In this document: positions 33,120 through 44,544 of the stretch, piece after piece | Numbering within the stretch: position 1 is the first letter of the stretch | How the letters are laid out: each line of letters opens with the position of its first letter | NCBI GenBank assembly: GCA_034231615.1 | Contig: CM067299.1 | Span: forward strand, 14,251,863 to 14,315,862 | Source of the DNA: Meghimatium bilineatum | Lineage: Eukaryota; Mollusca; Gastropoda; Stylommatophora; Philomycidae | DNA length: 64,000 nucleotides | Direction: 5' to 3' | The notes under the pieces: model-generated | The model's database searches: none | What the model saw: the letters and a program-made list of their open reading frames with translations, nothing else | What the model was told of the DNA's origin: nothing | Position numbers and translations under genes: made by a program

Positions 33120-33540
33120 GCGGTTGCAACATACGGCTGTGAAACATGGACCCTAAGTAAGTCAGCAGGTCGGCTTTGAGATGAAACGCTATAGAAAGAT
33201 ACTTAGAATATCATGGAAGGGAAAAAAGAGAACTCTGAGATTATAAAAACATTGAAGATTCTAGAGTTTTGGTTACTAAACACAATAGCAAAAAGAAAAC
33301 TACGCCTGTTTGGTCATATAAAGAGACACAACTGTTTAGAAAGACAAATAATGAGGGCAGCGTGCATGGGGAAGAGGAGAAAGGGCAGACCATGAAGGCG
33401 ATGAACTGACGACATTAAAGATAACATGAATACATCGTTGGAAAATGCAAGACGCATCGCCCAGGACAGAAAGGGGTTCATAGAGTTAATTGGGAAGACA
33501 ACGTTCTGGAAAGAATGCGTCACATGACACACAAAGACAT
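33120..33540 (+). mobile_element. LINE 3' end (ORF2 C-terminus remnant)
   Basis: Frames contain TYGCETWTL, RLFGHIKRHNCLERQIMRAA, KRRKGRP and then ARRIAQDRKGFIELIGK and FWKECVT. It is 5'-truncated with two or more frameshifts. Related minus-strand copies are at 52990-53335 and 53765-54260. Confidence 0.75.
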
Positions 33541-33559
33541 ATATAATTTATTCAATTTC

Positions 33560-34930
33560 TGTAAACAAATTAATAACCTTTCTACTGCTATTTTATTTCT
33601 AACATGTAAGCTTTTATCGCACCCCACGTCTTCTCACTCATAATGCTTATACCCTATCTATAAGCACTGGAACTCACACAACGTCGCTCGAACATTGTTG
33701 ATAATAACGAAGAAGCTCCTAATAACTCCAAAATGCGACAAATTCTCCCGACATTTCGATGTACAGATTGCATTTCAACATCCTTTTACAATAACAACAG
33801 TGTTCGATGAACCATGCCCTGTTCCATGGACAGTTCCGCGATTAATCCTTCGTTACAATGTGAAGATATTACCTGGCTGCTGCCAAGTAAACAACTGATC
33901 ACTCAAGATTGATTACACTCGTGTATTTTGGATGTAACTTGGATCACAATCTTCCTGAACACTCATGAGCTTTTGCTCGCAAATGTTTTGCTACTAATCC
34001 AGTTTCTATTCTATTTTGCTACACTTAAGTTGTCAACAAGCTTTTCTAGAAAATTCCACGTTCTACACATACTTTCTTGATGCGTATAGAACGGTGACTT
34101 GATGTGACTTGAGTACATTCGCTTGTTTTTGTATTCGTAAGGACACTTTGTTTCGTTAAACGTGTGTGCCCACTTAACAAGACAGTACTTTATGCCCACG
34201 CAATTTTGGGTTTGATTTCTGGCAGTATCGTTTTGTTTGCAGGAGCATTCTTCCAAATAGTTCCAATAATATGCAGAGACGACTACAATACAGCGCTAAA
34301 AGGAATACTGAAGGGAACCACAACCGAAATGAAGTTATTGGGTGATTTTGGATTATGAACTAGCATCAGTGCACAAGGGGTATTCCCATAACTGCTCTAT
34401 TGCGTGACCTTTATTAGACTGGCAAGTGTACAGCACCACTACCTTAGGCCACTCAGACTGTTGTACTTTTCATTGACTGGCGAAAGTATAAATTGCAAAG
34501 TATAGATAAATGGTCAATGAAAAGTATTTCAATAGTCGGAGTGGTCAAAGGTAGGACACTGCAAAGTCTAACTGATCACTGTCTAGCGAATGTCAGATCT
34601 CTTGTCATCCCGTCAGCCATTTAAGAATATATAAGCTCAGTTTCACAGTCAGATTTTAGTTGTTGGTTCTTCTGATATTTCAATCTTCTTCCCCTCTCCC
34701 CTAGTCACTTGTATTTCTAACATTCTTTGTACATGTCTATTGTCACTTTGAACATCCTCGTCATCGTTTTGAAGTGTATCCATGTCTGTTCTAATTACGT
34801 CAGCTTTGTCTCTTCTCATTGATTTGTCATACACTATAGCGTTACCCGCCAATGAATCAGCTCTTTCACTGTCTCAGCTTCCCGCAAGACCTAAACAGTA
34901 GATACATGTGATGATTTGGACATTTTTAAG
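33560..34930. other. Unassigned DNA
   Basis: Short frames at 34011-34256 (-), 34164-34358 (+) and 34649-34852 (-) have no recognisable domain. Nothing else seen. Confidence 0.3.
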
Positions 34931-34934
34931 AAGT

Positions 34935-35045
34935 GTAACCCACTCCTATTGTAACCCATTCATATTGTAACCCACTCCTATTGTAACCCATTAATATTGT
35001 AACCTATTCATATTGTAACCAATTCCTATTGTAACCCACTCCTGT
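34935..35045. repeat. ~17-bp minisatellite, about 6-7 copies
   Basis: Units alternate between TTGTAACCCACTCCTA and TTGTAACCCATTCATA. Confidence 0.9.
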
Positions 35046-35249
35046 CTTATCATACACTGTGCACCTCGCGCAGCATGCTCTGGAAGTAGGAGAGATTAAT
35101 CGTTGATAGTGTTGACTGCCGACATGTATTTATTTTTTTATAAAGGGGAGGGGCTGGGGCTTTCCGAAGGCGCCAATATTCCTAGTTCTGATGCTGTTTT
35201 GTGAAGAGTCGCTGGAACAACGAGATTTATGTGCTATGACCAGTACTCT

Positions 35250-35405
35250 GGGCATGCAGTACTCTTGTTCATCGCAATACTCTTGGCATGCAGTACTCTA
35301 GGCATGCAGTACTCTAAGCATGCAGTACTCTAGGCATGCAGTACTCTAAGCATGCAGTACTCTAGGCATGCAGTACTCTAGGCATGCAGTACTCTAAGCA
35401 TGCAG
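35250..35405. repeat. 16-bp minisatellite, about 9 copies
   Basis: The unit GCATGCAGTACTCTAG contains the 6-bp palindrome GCATGC. Confidence 0.9.
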
Positions 35406-35479
35406 CGTATTTTACTTTTAAGAGGGATGTAGCACATGTGAAAAAATAAAAGCACTAAGAATTCAAACATTTTTAATAC

Positions 35480-35840
35480 ATCAGTTCATCATCATTAAGT
35501 GCCGCCTACGTAACGAAGGTTGGCAGCAACGGGCCTCCAACATTGTTTCTGTGCTTTCGGTGTCGCTTGGTTTGGTAGTGCACTCTGCTAGACCTGTCCA
35601 TCTTGTAATGTTACTCTCCCATTTGTATCTCTTCCTGACTCTTGCTCGCATCTCTTCGACATCACACTCATGTAAGGTCTTCAACAAGGTGTCATGTCTT
35701 TGTGTATGTCGAAAATATCTTAATTTTTTAAAACTTTATTTCTTTTAATAATTCCTTTTTTTCATATACGAAGGGTTGTTAGAACCTCTTTGTTTGTTCT
35801 CTCCTCTTTCCATGAAATTCTCCCTATTCTTCTCTCCCTT
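35480..35840 (-). mobile_element. RTE-like LINE 3' end
   Basis: The minus strand matches the 3' end of the RTE-like copies at 15920 and 51745: RARVRKRYKWESNITRWTG, LAECTTKPSDTE, with a (GAT)n-type tail at 35488. The 5' side runs into a (TA)n tract. Confidence 0.75.
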
Positions 35841-35848
35841 CCTCTCTC

Positions 35849-35983
<135 letters not shown>

Positions 35984-36103
35984 CCCACTTCTCAAAAACA
36001 TCAATTATGTCTTCAAAACACCCGTTATTAATACATTAATTCAAATAGTGTATTTTTTATAATGTAAAAATATTATTCTCAACTTTCTAATATAACAATC
36101 ATT

Positions 36104-36371
36104 CAGGCCCGTAGATATGGGAGCGAGGGGAGTTTTGGGGTTTTCACATCCTTTCCTTAACAAATCGGAACATGACTTTCACTACTAGGAACTGGGCTGA
36201 CAAGCTTGTCAAATGGCAACAACACCCCCCCCCCACCCCTCCTTAGCGAATTTCTAAAAATAATGTCAAGGAAAATAACATCTGACACATTAAAACGCTT
36301 GAATGTCTTTTTTAAAAGTAATTCTCACCCCCTTCCTCCCATCCTTTAAGGACATCATATTTACGGCCCTG
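36104..36371. mobile_element. MITE family C, copy 1
   Basis: The left end CAGGCCCGTAGATATGGG and the inverted right end (minus strand CAGGGCCGTAAATATGA) define a 268-bp non-coding element with about 15-bp inverted ends. It shares ACATGACTTTCACTACTAGG with the copy at 57406-57643. A partial copy is at 38515-38650. It ends about 95 bp before exon D. Confidence 0.65.
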
Positions 36372-36466
36372 CAATATTTCTGAAATAAGAAATATGTATA
36401 AAACTATTCCTAATCTGGCTCTAATTTTGGATATATACAGCTTCCCTCCCTTTCATTTGATTTCAG

Positions 36467-36658
36467 GTGGAGTATCAGTTCTTCAAGGGAGAGATAGCAG
36501 GTACAGCGTTCATACATCTGTCGTCTTGAGTGATCAGAACTCTGGGGTTGTAAGAAGCAAACTTGAAGTCAAGGACACTCGAACAGAAGATTCTGGTGTT
36601 TATCTTTGCCGATCTTCTGAAAGAGCTCAAATGGCTGGGGTGAAGGTTGAAATCCAAG
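36467..36658 (+). CDS. Ig-superfamily gene, exon D: second half of Ig domain 2
   Basis: This 192-nt exon encodes 64 residues covering strands C' to G of the second immunoglobulin domain. It contains SRYSV, then SKLEVKDTRTEDSGVYLC with the strand-F Cys at residue 48, and ends AGVKVEIQ. The L-V-D----DSGxYxC pattern is the canonical Ig signature. It pairs with the strand-B Cys and Trp in exon C to make a complete domain. The acceptor has a strong pyrimidine tract (CTTCCCTCCC...TTTCAG); the donor is CAAG|GTCAGA. It is phase 1 at both ends, so the next exon must start in phase 1; both 50403-50566 and 57870-58000 do. Confidence 0.9.
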
Positions 36659-36944
36659 GTCAGAATGTATGCGTGTCTAAATAACATGTTTCAAAAGTAA
36701 TTGCGTGTGGTTGCTCGGTTTTCCGTGACCATCGACATTATAAAACCATCTTGGTTAATGGGGTAACTAGCCGTCTTAATAATTCATTTGATATTTACTG
36801 TGATTTTCATTGGTTACTGTAATTATACTTTGTGAGAGAGCCAATGCAAATAAAGGGAATAGTCACATGATTCATTTTAGAAAATGTGTTCCCATTAGCC
36901 AAGAAGTTCTATATGCCAAGTGTCAAGATTGTTACGTGTATTTA

Positions 36945-37595
36945 ATATGACTTTCATTAACTATATTGGGAGTTAATATGAGTTACATTAACCATACGGG
37001 AAGTTAATATGAGTTACATTAACCATACGGGAAGTTAATATGAATTGCATTAACCATACGGGAAGTTAATATGAATTACATTAACCATACGGGAAGTTAA
37101 TATGAGTTTCATTAACCATACTGGAAGTTAATATGAGTTTCATTAACCATACTGGAAGTTAATATGTGTTTCATTAACCATACTGGATGTTAATATGAAT
37201 TTCATTAACCATACTGGAAGTTAATATGAGTTTTATTAACCATACTGGAAGTTAATATGAGTTTTATTAACCATACTGGAAGTTAATATGAGTTTCAGTA
37301 ACCATACGGGAAGTTAATATAAGTTAAATTAACCATACGGGAAGTTAATATGAGTTTCATTAACCATACTGGAAGTTAATATGAGTTACATTAACCATAC
37401 GGGAAGTTAATATGAGTTTCATTAACCATACTGGAAGTTAATGAGTTTCATTAACCATACTGGAAGTTAATATGAGTTTCATTAACCATACTGGAAGTTA
37501 ATGAGTTTCATTAACCATACTGGAAGTTAATATGAGTTTCATTAACCATACTGGAAGTTAATATGAGTTTCATTAATCATACTGGAAGTTAATAT
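36945..37595. repeat. 31-bp minisatellite, about 21 copies
   Basis: The unit contains ATTAACCATACTGGAAGTTA followed by ATATGAGTTTC. The left part is enriched in a GGGAAG/TTACATT variant. It begins about 290 bp after exon D. Confidence 0.95.
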
Positions 37596-37609
37596 GATTG
37601 ATTATTAAT

Positions 37610-37945
37610 GGCATATGCTGTTCGTCCCTCGAAGTCGACGATGACGATTCAGCTCAACTGGGATGAGGATGTCTGCGATGTGCCCGACTGCAGTAGTAGA
37701 GCGTAGTCCGCAGAAAAGTATGCGTCATTTCCATATTTACAGCTTTGCTGCGCTGTATGCGCGTTTCGGCCTTATAGATCCGACTCTGCATTATCTCTTC
37801 GTCACTTTGACCCAATATGGGATGGAACAGACAGCTCCACCCCATAATTTTCCTAGCTACCTCTTACAACATGTATGGAAGGTTAAAAATGTTTTCACTT
37901 CTTTGCTCCCGTTACGGCTCCGCAACACACGGAAGAATAAACACT
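37610..37945 (-). mobile_element. SINE family A, divergent copy
   Basis: The minus strand matches SINE A at TGTTGCGGAGCCGTAACGGG, GGGTGGAGCTGTCTGTTCCA and onwards, but about 110 bp near its 3' side (37620-37730) is different sequence. It may be a related subfamily. Confidence 0.7.
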
Positions 37946-37949
37946 AATA

Positions 37950-38510
37950 TAAGCCTATTCTGTAGGAACTGAGAGTTTATTTTTGCATATTTGTTGGTCT
38001 AATAGTCCAATAGTCAGACCTTCAGACCGCATATTGCTGCTTTACAAATATGCATATAAATACTATCGTAAGTGATTGGTCACGTCACGGAAACTTGTGT
38101 AAACAAACATTGTTAGGAGTTACCTTCCAGTATATACATTTTCTAGCTGTATTGATAACACTGATTCATTGAAAAGAAATCCAATTTGACAATATTTCAC
38201 CAGTAACACTGAAAAACGTATCGATAACGAATATTTCTGTAAAAGAAATCCCGGTAATAATTGTTTACAACCAACTCTTTCAATGACGTGGGAAATCCGG
38301 TACTTGTATATTGGAAGCCATGGATAACCTTATGACACAGGAATAAGGAGCACGTACACGTTTTGCAGGACTGATGAATGAGCTTGCAAAAACAACATTC
38401 CAGACAGCAAATTCCAGGACAGAATCGACGTGGCCATGTTCTGTTGAAATCTATACCTACTTATCTATGCATGAAAGAATGATAAATTGATTCTGAACTG
38501 TTCAAGTACA
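37950..38510. other. Unassigned intronic DNA
   Basis: No exon, RNA or recognised element. Confidence 0.3.
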
Positions 38511-38514
38511 CCAA

Positions 38515-38655
38515 TCAGGGCCGTAGATATTAGGACAGCGGTATATTGAGAGATATCCCCACAAGCCCTTGTATTAGAAAATCAAATAAAAGGTTGTAAT
38601 TAACAATGGAGTGGGGTCAAAACTGGTCCCCATAAATGATTAAATTTATGTGCAA
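38515..38655 (+). mobile_element. MITE family C, left part only
   Basis: CAGGGCCGTAGATATTAGG matches the left end of the copy at 36104. The right inverted end was not found. Confidence 0.45.
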
Positions 38656-38767
38656 CATTCACTTGATATTTCAAAATTAAATAGATACACCAACCATTGA
38701 TTTCTTAATACAAGATTCTCCGATAAGAAATAAAGAACTTTTCTGTGGAGAACCCTTCGCCTTTCAC

Positions 38768-39035
38768 GTTAAAATCACATCTATAATCAAACTCACATCT
38801 ATATTCACATCTATAATAACATCTATAATCACATCAATAATCACATCTATAATCACATCTATAACTACATCTATAATCACATCTATAACCACATCTATAA
38901 TCACATCTATAACTACGTCTATAATCACATCTATAACCACATCTATAATCACATCTATAATCACATCTAGGATCACATCTATAATCACATCTAGGATCAC
39001 ATCTATAATCACATCTATATTCACATCTAGGATCA
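38768..39035. repeat. 12-bp minisatellite, about 22 copies
   Basis: The unit is ATAATCACATCT with GGATCAC and ATAACTAC variants. The minus strand gives an Ile-Asp-Val repeat frame that is not a gene. Confidence 0.95.
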
Positions 39036-39097
39036 CGTGTATGATCGGGCCATCAATTCTGATTATAGGCTATATGTTAGTTTTGGAGAAACACTTG

Positions 39098-39155
39098 TAT
39101 GTATGTGTGTGTGTGCGTGCGCGTGTGTTTGTGTGTGTACGTGCGTGTGTGAGTG
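39098..39155. repeat. (GT)n-rich microsatellite
   Basis: GT repeats with GC interruptions. Confidence 0.85.
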
Positions 39156-39404
39156 TCGTCTCATGACCTGCTCCGGTATAGACCTCTGAAAAGACAGTAA
39201 ACAAGACTTTATTGGTGACGTTTTTGATTATTGTCGTTTTGCTTTTCGTTGCTCACTATTTATATATACTTTGAGTCGCATGCCAAAAAAGTAAAGACCG
39301 ACCAACCAAATTCACGGAAATAATAAAAACAATAAACCTTTTAGGTCATGTTTACTTTCAGTTCAGGGGTCTTATAGCACGTTGGCCACGGTTGCATACA
39401 TCAT

Positions 39405-39620
39405 TAAGGATGTCCATACATTACGTCAATGGGGGTTTTACTAATTTTATACCCCTACCCTCCTTTGTTTGCAACTGTCCAGAATTCATGTACCCAACCC
39501 CGATTTATGTCAAAAATAAATTGTAACATATCCACCCCCCCCACCTTTCCAAGAAAAATAAATATTATTAAGTGTAAGTCGGAACACGATTTCTTTCATA
39601 TTATTAAAGAAATGTTTTAA
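39405..39620. mobile_element. MITE family D remnant
   Basis: GGATGTCCATACATTACGTC then poly-G and later poly-C tracts resemble family D ends. Not well bounded. Confidence 0.35.
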
Positions 39621-39799
39621 GTTTATACATCAAATGTATTGATGACAAAGTGAACACATGAAATAGTACATGAAGTTGAATGCAAATAAATGGCAACATT
39701 TTAAACCAAGAAGATTAAGTCATAGTAATCATGAGCAAAAACATAAAATAAAATTTACATTTGACTATATATATATAGAGTGTTATGGAAATGGCTATA

Positions 39800-40157
39800 T
39801 GTTTCTTCTATGAAACGAATGACTACAAGAAACTTCTATGAAAAGAATGGAAAAGAAGTACCATCTTTGAAAGGAATGGCGAAAAGAACCTTCTATGAAT
39901 GAAATGGCAAAAAATGCCTTCTATGAGAGGAATGGCAAGAGGTACCTTCTATGAAGGGAATGGATAAAAGTACCTTCTATGAAAGAAATTACTACTACCT
40001 TTTATGAAAAGAATAACTACATGTACCTTCTTTGAAAGGAATGACTAAATGTACCTTCTATGAAAATAATGGCTACATGTACTTTCTTTGAAAATAATGG
40101 CTAAATGTACCTTTAATGAAAGGAATGGCTACATGTACCTTCTATGAAATTGATAGA
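39800..40157. repeat. ~28-bp minisatellite, main part
   Basis: Units contain GAATGGCTACATGTACCTTC then TATGAAAG. The array resumes for one copy after the mariner insertion (41061-41095). Confidence 0.85.
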
Positions 40158-40159
40158 TA

Positions 40160-41060
40160 CGAGGCGTGTTCAAATGAAAACGGGACTTGTGGATTTATTT
40201 AAAAAGTATCATACGCAATTTAATATTTTCAACGGAATTGAACAAAGCAACCACTTGTGAATAAGAATGCACCTGGGTTCATCAGAAAAAATCTCCGTAT
40301 GCATTTAGGCAAGCATCCCACTGTTTAGGTAGACGTCGAATGCCGTCCGAGAAAAAGTTGCGTGGCTGTTCTCTGAACCATGTGGTCACCGCTGTCTTCA
40401 CGTCATCACCTGCCACAATGCTCAACAGAAATGCATCACCCTCTGCCCTGTAACGCATCAGGTGGTTCAAACTCCACCCCATCCGTTCTTCCTTATGGTG
40501 GTCAGTCAACATCCGTGGGACCCACTGTGAACACACCTTCCGATAGTTCAATTTCTTCCGAACAACCATGTGGGCTGTCCCAATTGACATATGGAATTCT
40601 TCTGCAAGCGAACGAATGCTCCGACGACGGTCAGTCAGTACTGCTTTATCAAGCACGGCTATGGCTTCTTCTGTTGCAACAATATGCGCCTGACCTGGCC
40701 GTGCAAGATCTGCCGTTAACTCACGTCCGTCTTTAAACATACGCACCCACTCCATCACTCTGGTCCTCGACAAACATTTGTCACCATATGCTGCCTTCAT
40801 TCTCCGATGAATGTCTACTGCTTGACATCCTTCAAATGAAAGAAACTGGATCACAGCACGCTGATTCACTTTGGACGGGTTCGGAATCACACCCGCCATA
40901 TTGTTAACAGTCTTCTGCAGCACATATGCATGCTGGGAAGATGAACACGTGACCGTATGTAAATTATTGGATACTCATTACTAGTGCAAAATGTCATCAA
41001 TATCAGTGCGCTCTATCACGCGTGGTGTAACAAGTCCCGTTTTCATTTGAACACGCCTCG
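40160..41060 (-). mobile_element. Mariner element with internal deletion, intact 31-bp terminal inverted repeats
   Basis: The ends at 40160-40190 (CGAGGCGTGTTCAAATGAAA then ACGGGACTTGT) and 41030-41060 are exact inverted repeats. A TA dinucleotide lies outside each end (40158-40159, 41061-41062), as expected for Tc1/mariner insertion. The element is 901 bp, shorter than the usual ~1.3 kb, and holds one shortened transposase frame. It sits inside the 28-bp minisatellite. With perfect ends but no catalytic core, it could move only if another source supplied transposase. Confidence 0.93.
40282..40923 (-). pseudogene. Mariner transposase, catalytic core deleted but frame open
   Basis: The 213-codon frame starts with a paired helix-turn-helix DNA-binding region: AVIQFLSFEGCQAVDIHRRM and TRVMEWVRMFKDGRE (about residues 28-70), then RRSIRSLAEEFHMSIGTAH (about 100-118). 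It continues ERMGWSLNHLM...FLLSIVAGDD, where the first catalytic Asp region begins, and then jumps straight to the family's C-terminal end VKTAVTTWFREQPRNFF. About 130 residues of the DDE domain are missing compared with the usual ~345. Because the deletion kept the frame, a DNA-binding protein without cutting activity could in principle still be made; that is inference. Confidence 0.88.
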
Positions 41061-41099
41061 TACATGTACCTTCTATAAAAGAGATGGCTGCATGATTAA

Positions 41100-41645
41100 G
41101 AAATAAATTAAGAACTACCAGGAAAGATAACACCCCGGATGTACATCTATTAACAAAGAGCCAAGATTTACCATCACAGCACAATATAGCAATACAATAC
41201 AGGTACAATGATATAGATAAAATGTAGGCCATCGACGAACAGTGGATGATGTTAACAAAAAATCTATACAGCAAACATCTGCAGAGATCCTACCACCTAA
41301 GAAACATCAAGTGAAGAAAGATTGGATGACAGAAGATATCTTAAGGTTGATGGATCAAAGAAGGAAGTTAAAGGCTAACAGTACAGAATATAACAAGATA
41401 AACAGAGAAATTAAACATAAATGCAACAGACCTAAAGAGGAATCGTTAAATTCAATATACTGTGAAATAGAAAAATATCACCATGGAACACACACAAATA
41501 AATAAATGAATTAACATGTAGAAGGCAAGTTCACAAACTGGGTGCCTACAGTCAAAGAAAGGACATGTTAATAGAAACAAATGAAATCATGCAGAGATGG
41601 GAATAATACATTAAGGAACTTTCATAACTAATACGGATATTAAAT
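41100..41645 (+). mobile_element. LINE family Y, ORF2 linker (part 1)
   Basis: The frame at 41242-41505 has KKDWMTEDILRLMDQRRKLK, NKINREIKHKCNRPKEE and a Ser-Leu-Asn stretch, the linker after the endonuclease in LINE ORF2. It continues to an EEYIKEL-like end near 41625, where the foreign block begins. Confidence 0.65.
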
Positions 41646-41646
41646 G

Positions 41647-42230
41647 TTATATGTTTGTTGTTACTGAGAATATTTCAATACCTGTACGGGATGTGTGTTG
41701 TTGTTGTAATAGTCCTTGTCTCGATTGGTCCGTTCTGGTGATCTTGAGTGAACGCTTTGAATGTCTTGACAAAATCGCATCTTTTATTGGAGATTCTTGA
41801 TTCTTGATTAGAAAACTGGCCTCACAGCACGTGGGGCATTCCCATAAGTGCTCCGCCCTCTGTTCCAACAGCCATTCGACTCGATGGTGTTTTGAGTCCA
41901 ATGCTGCCAAAACAGACGTCGACATCAGGGCACAACTCTGGCCCTTGCGACAGGTTGTTTTGTTGTTCCGCCCACAGACGCCGTGCCCGTAACTAGTTCA
42001 AGCACAACGTCAGCCTGTGGGAACAACATGGTAACTTTTATCGAATGTTACGACTACGGGAACCTAAAATGTCTACAACACGTGGTGTTCCCAAGCGGTC
42101 ACCCATCTAAGTACTAACCACTTTGGGTATTGGAGATGCGGTTAGTCAAGTAAGGAAGAACGCGTGTGCAATAGTTGCTAGACGATTTGGTGCCGTTGAA
42201 CGGACTGGTTCAATTCCCGTTAGTCTCAAG
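41647..42230 (-). mobile_element. Foreign block containing a 5S-rRNA-derived sequence
   Basis: This ~580-bp block interrupts LINE Y between its linker and RT parts. A 92-codon minus-strand frame (41647-41925) includes LWECPTCCEA but I do not recognise it. The block includes the 5S-like stretch at 42067-42183 and a region resembling a tRNA B-box (GGTTCAATTCCC, about 42208). It may be a 5S-headed SINE (SINE3 type). Confidence 0.5.
42067..42183 (-). pseudogene. 5S rRNA-like sequence
   Basis: On the minus strand, TGGTTAGTACTTAGATGGGT then GACCGCTTGGGAACACC and TGTTGTAGAC closely match the 3' half of animal 5S rRNA, including box C of the internal promoter. The 5' half (starting GTCTAGCAACTATTGCACAC, then CGCGTT) keeps only scattered identity. 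The length (~117 nt) equals 5S. It is a pseudogene or the head of a 5S-derived SINE. Confidence 0.75.
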
Positions 42231-42634
42231 AATTTTTAAGGAACTTTACAGTGATAGTAGAAATGAAATTGAAATACAGTACACCAACGAAAGTCCCTGT
42301 ATATTAACCGTAGAGGTGGAAAAAGCTATACAGCACTTAAAATACAATAAATCTCCTGGACTAGATAACATTACAAAGAAAAAATTAGAAGTGATGGGGG
42401 AGTATGATATAGAAATAATCACCAAAATGCTAAATGACATCTATAAAGTGGCGATATTCCATCTCATTTAGTGCAATCAATATTGATAGCCTTACCGAAG
42501 AAACCTGGTGCGATAGAATGTGAAGACCACCGTACTTATGAGTCAGATGACCAAAATCCTACTCGTATAATCATGAGACGCATAAGAGGAAAAGTAAAAC
42601 CAGAAATTTCAGAAGAATAAATTCGAATAAAAAC
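42231..42634 (+). mobile_element. LINE family Y, RT N-terminal part (part 2)
   Basis: KELYSDSRNEIEIQYTNE, VEKAIQHLKYNKSPGLDNIT and IITKMLNDIYK are the N-terminal blocks of a LINE reverse transcriptase, followed by a PKKPG-like stretch in another frame. It resumes directly where part 1 stopped. Confidence 0.75.
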
Positions 42635-42915
42635 CGGTACTACCACTAATCTTGGAATATAGGCATATTAAAAGAAAACAGATCAAATGGTTTGCACACA
42701 TCAGCAGTCTACCATCAGACAGCATAGCACAGCAAGCTATGCTACACAGATACAGTGAAGGCAGACCTAGAGGCCGATCACGAAAACGATGGATCACTGA
42801 AATAAAAGAGGCGACAAATTTCATAATATACGCATCACACAAGAGAGCCGTCTCCAGAAAACTCTTCTACCCCTACGCTGAAAGGCAATAAAGGGTTTAG
42901 CGAATAGATAGATAG
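42635..42915 (+). mobile_element. LINE family X 3' end, nested in LINE Y
   Basis: The frame 42652-42891 reads YRHIKRKQIKWFAHISSLP, MLHRYSEGRPRGRSRKRW, then a stop in the conserved 3' end with an ATAGATAGAT tail at about 42905. LINE Y resumes after it. This is a 5'-truncated insertion. Confidence 0.8.
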
Positions 42916-44095
42916 AATGTGGATTTGTGGAAGGAAAAGGCACAAGAAATGTCATATAAATAATGGGAATATTGATGGAAAGGACAATAGAAGTACAACA
43001 TTATTCCCTGTACTTGTGCTTCATAGATTATAGTAAAGCATTTGATAAGGTGAAGCATTCAGAAATGATAAAAATGTTAGAAAAACTCAATATTGATTGG
43101 AAAGATCTAAAGATAGTAAGAAATATGTATTGGAAACAAACAGCTGCGATGAAGGTTGACATACTGTGAGAGAATTGACAAATATAGAGATGTGCGTCAG
43201 ACAAGGGTGTGTAATGTCACCAGATCTTTTCTCCTGGCATACAAAGGACATTATGCGAAACATAGAAAGCATCCAGGAATAGCAGTTGGAGGTTACAATC
43301 TGAATAATGTAATATATGATGACGATACAGTTCTGATGATTGAAGGGAGTGAACAAGAATTTCAAGCCCTGTTAGACGCGGAAATACAAGCAAGTGAAAA
43401 CAAAAACCTCAGTCTAAAACAAGAAGTAAACAGAAGTAATGGTTGTTTTAAAGAAATACACACTGACAAAATGCAGTATAACTATCAATGATGCAAAATT
43501 GAATCAAACGAATAAAGTCAAGTATCTTGGCACTATTTTAAAATCATGGCCGGTGCTCCAATGAGATCAAGAACAGGATAGCACAGGCCAAATCAACATT
43601 TCAAAAAATGAGAAACATGCTATGCAAATGAGTGATATTAATGCCTACGCGATTTCAAGCACTAGGATGTTATATTGTGCTAATCCGCTTTATGAAAGAG
43701 AAGCATGGACAGTATTCAAAAGTGCCCAAGATAAGCTGGAAGCAACTGAGATGTGGTTTTTAAGAAGAATGATGAAAATTCCTTGGACAGTCAAGAAAAC
43801 GAATGTAGAAGTTTTCAGAGATGCTGGAGTAAAACGAAAATTATAGCAAAAACTAGAGCACACAATCAAGATTTTTAGGACATGTGATGAGAAAAGTAAA
43901 ACTTGAACCTTTAGTAATTACCGGGAATATCAAGGGGAGAGGAGACAGAGGAAGGCAAAGAGAAAAATGTATGGATGTGTTGTCACTGTGGTGTAAAGAG
44001 AAGTCACCATCCGAACTTATTAACAACACAAGAGACATAGAATTGTGGAGAAACATCACCTCTTACGCCACTCAGCATGACACTTGATTGATTGA
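42916..44095 (+). mobile_element. LINE family Y, RT core to C-terminus (part 3)
   Basis: Frames give YLCFIDYSKAFDKVKHSEM, MCVRQGCVMSPDLFS (shifted), a DDDTVLM box (about 43318-43340), KVKYLGTIL, REAWTVFKSAQDKLEATEMW, FLRRMMKIPWT, RFLGHVMRKVKLEPLVITG and RGDRGRQREKCMDVLS, with a final stop near 44085. Several frameshifts make it inactive. With 41100-42634 it covers linker to C-terminus of one copy carrying two insertions. Confidence 0.8.
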
Positions 44096-44097
44096 CA

Positions 44098-44515
44098 TCT
44101 TTTCTACATTAATGTATGCTTCAGAAATATGGACAACAAACAAACAATTAGAAGACAGAATTTATTATTTTGAGATGTGGTTATATAGAAGAATATAGAT
44201 AACTTCATGGCAAAAGAAAAAACAACAGAGAGGTTCTGGCAACAACTCGCATGAAAAAAAATTATTAAATGAAACACACTTTTTTTTACATATTAAAAGA
44301 CATAATACGTTGTGGAAGAGCTTACTTAAAGGTGAAATTCAAGGGAGCCGAGCAAGAGGTCGGTAGAGATACAAGTGGAAACATCACGACATGGACAGGT
44401 TACAAGCTATTAGAGTGCACGACGAAAGCAAAAGAATGGGACTATTGAAGGTCCACTGCGGCGAACATTCGTTGCGGAGACGAGACTTGATGATTATAAT
44501 GACATATATAGAGAA
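44098..44515 (+). mobile_element. RTE-like LINE 3' end
   Basis: LMYASEIWTTNKQLEDRIYY, YFEMWLYRRI, IKRHNTLWKSLLKGEIQGS and HSLRRRDL* match the 3' end of the RTE-like family, in shifted frames. It starts exactly after LINE Y. Confidence 0.75.
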
Positions 44516-44544
44516 AAAAATCCACTCAGTGGTTACTTGCATTG

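Noticed and set aside
34011-34358. Cys-rich minus-strand frame and overlapping hydrophobic plus-strand frame
   Set aside because: No known domain, no splice support, and each is the shadow of the other.
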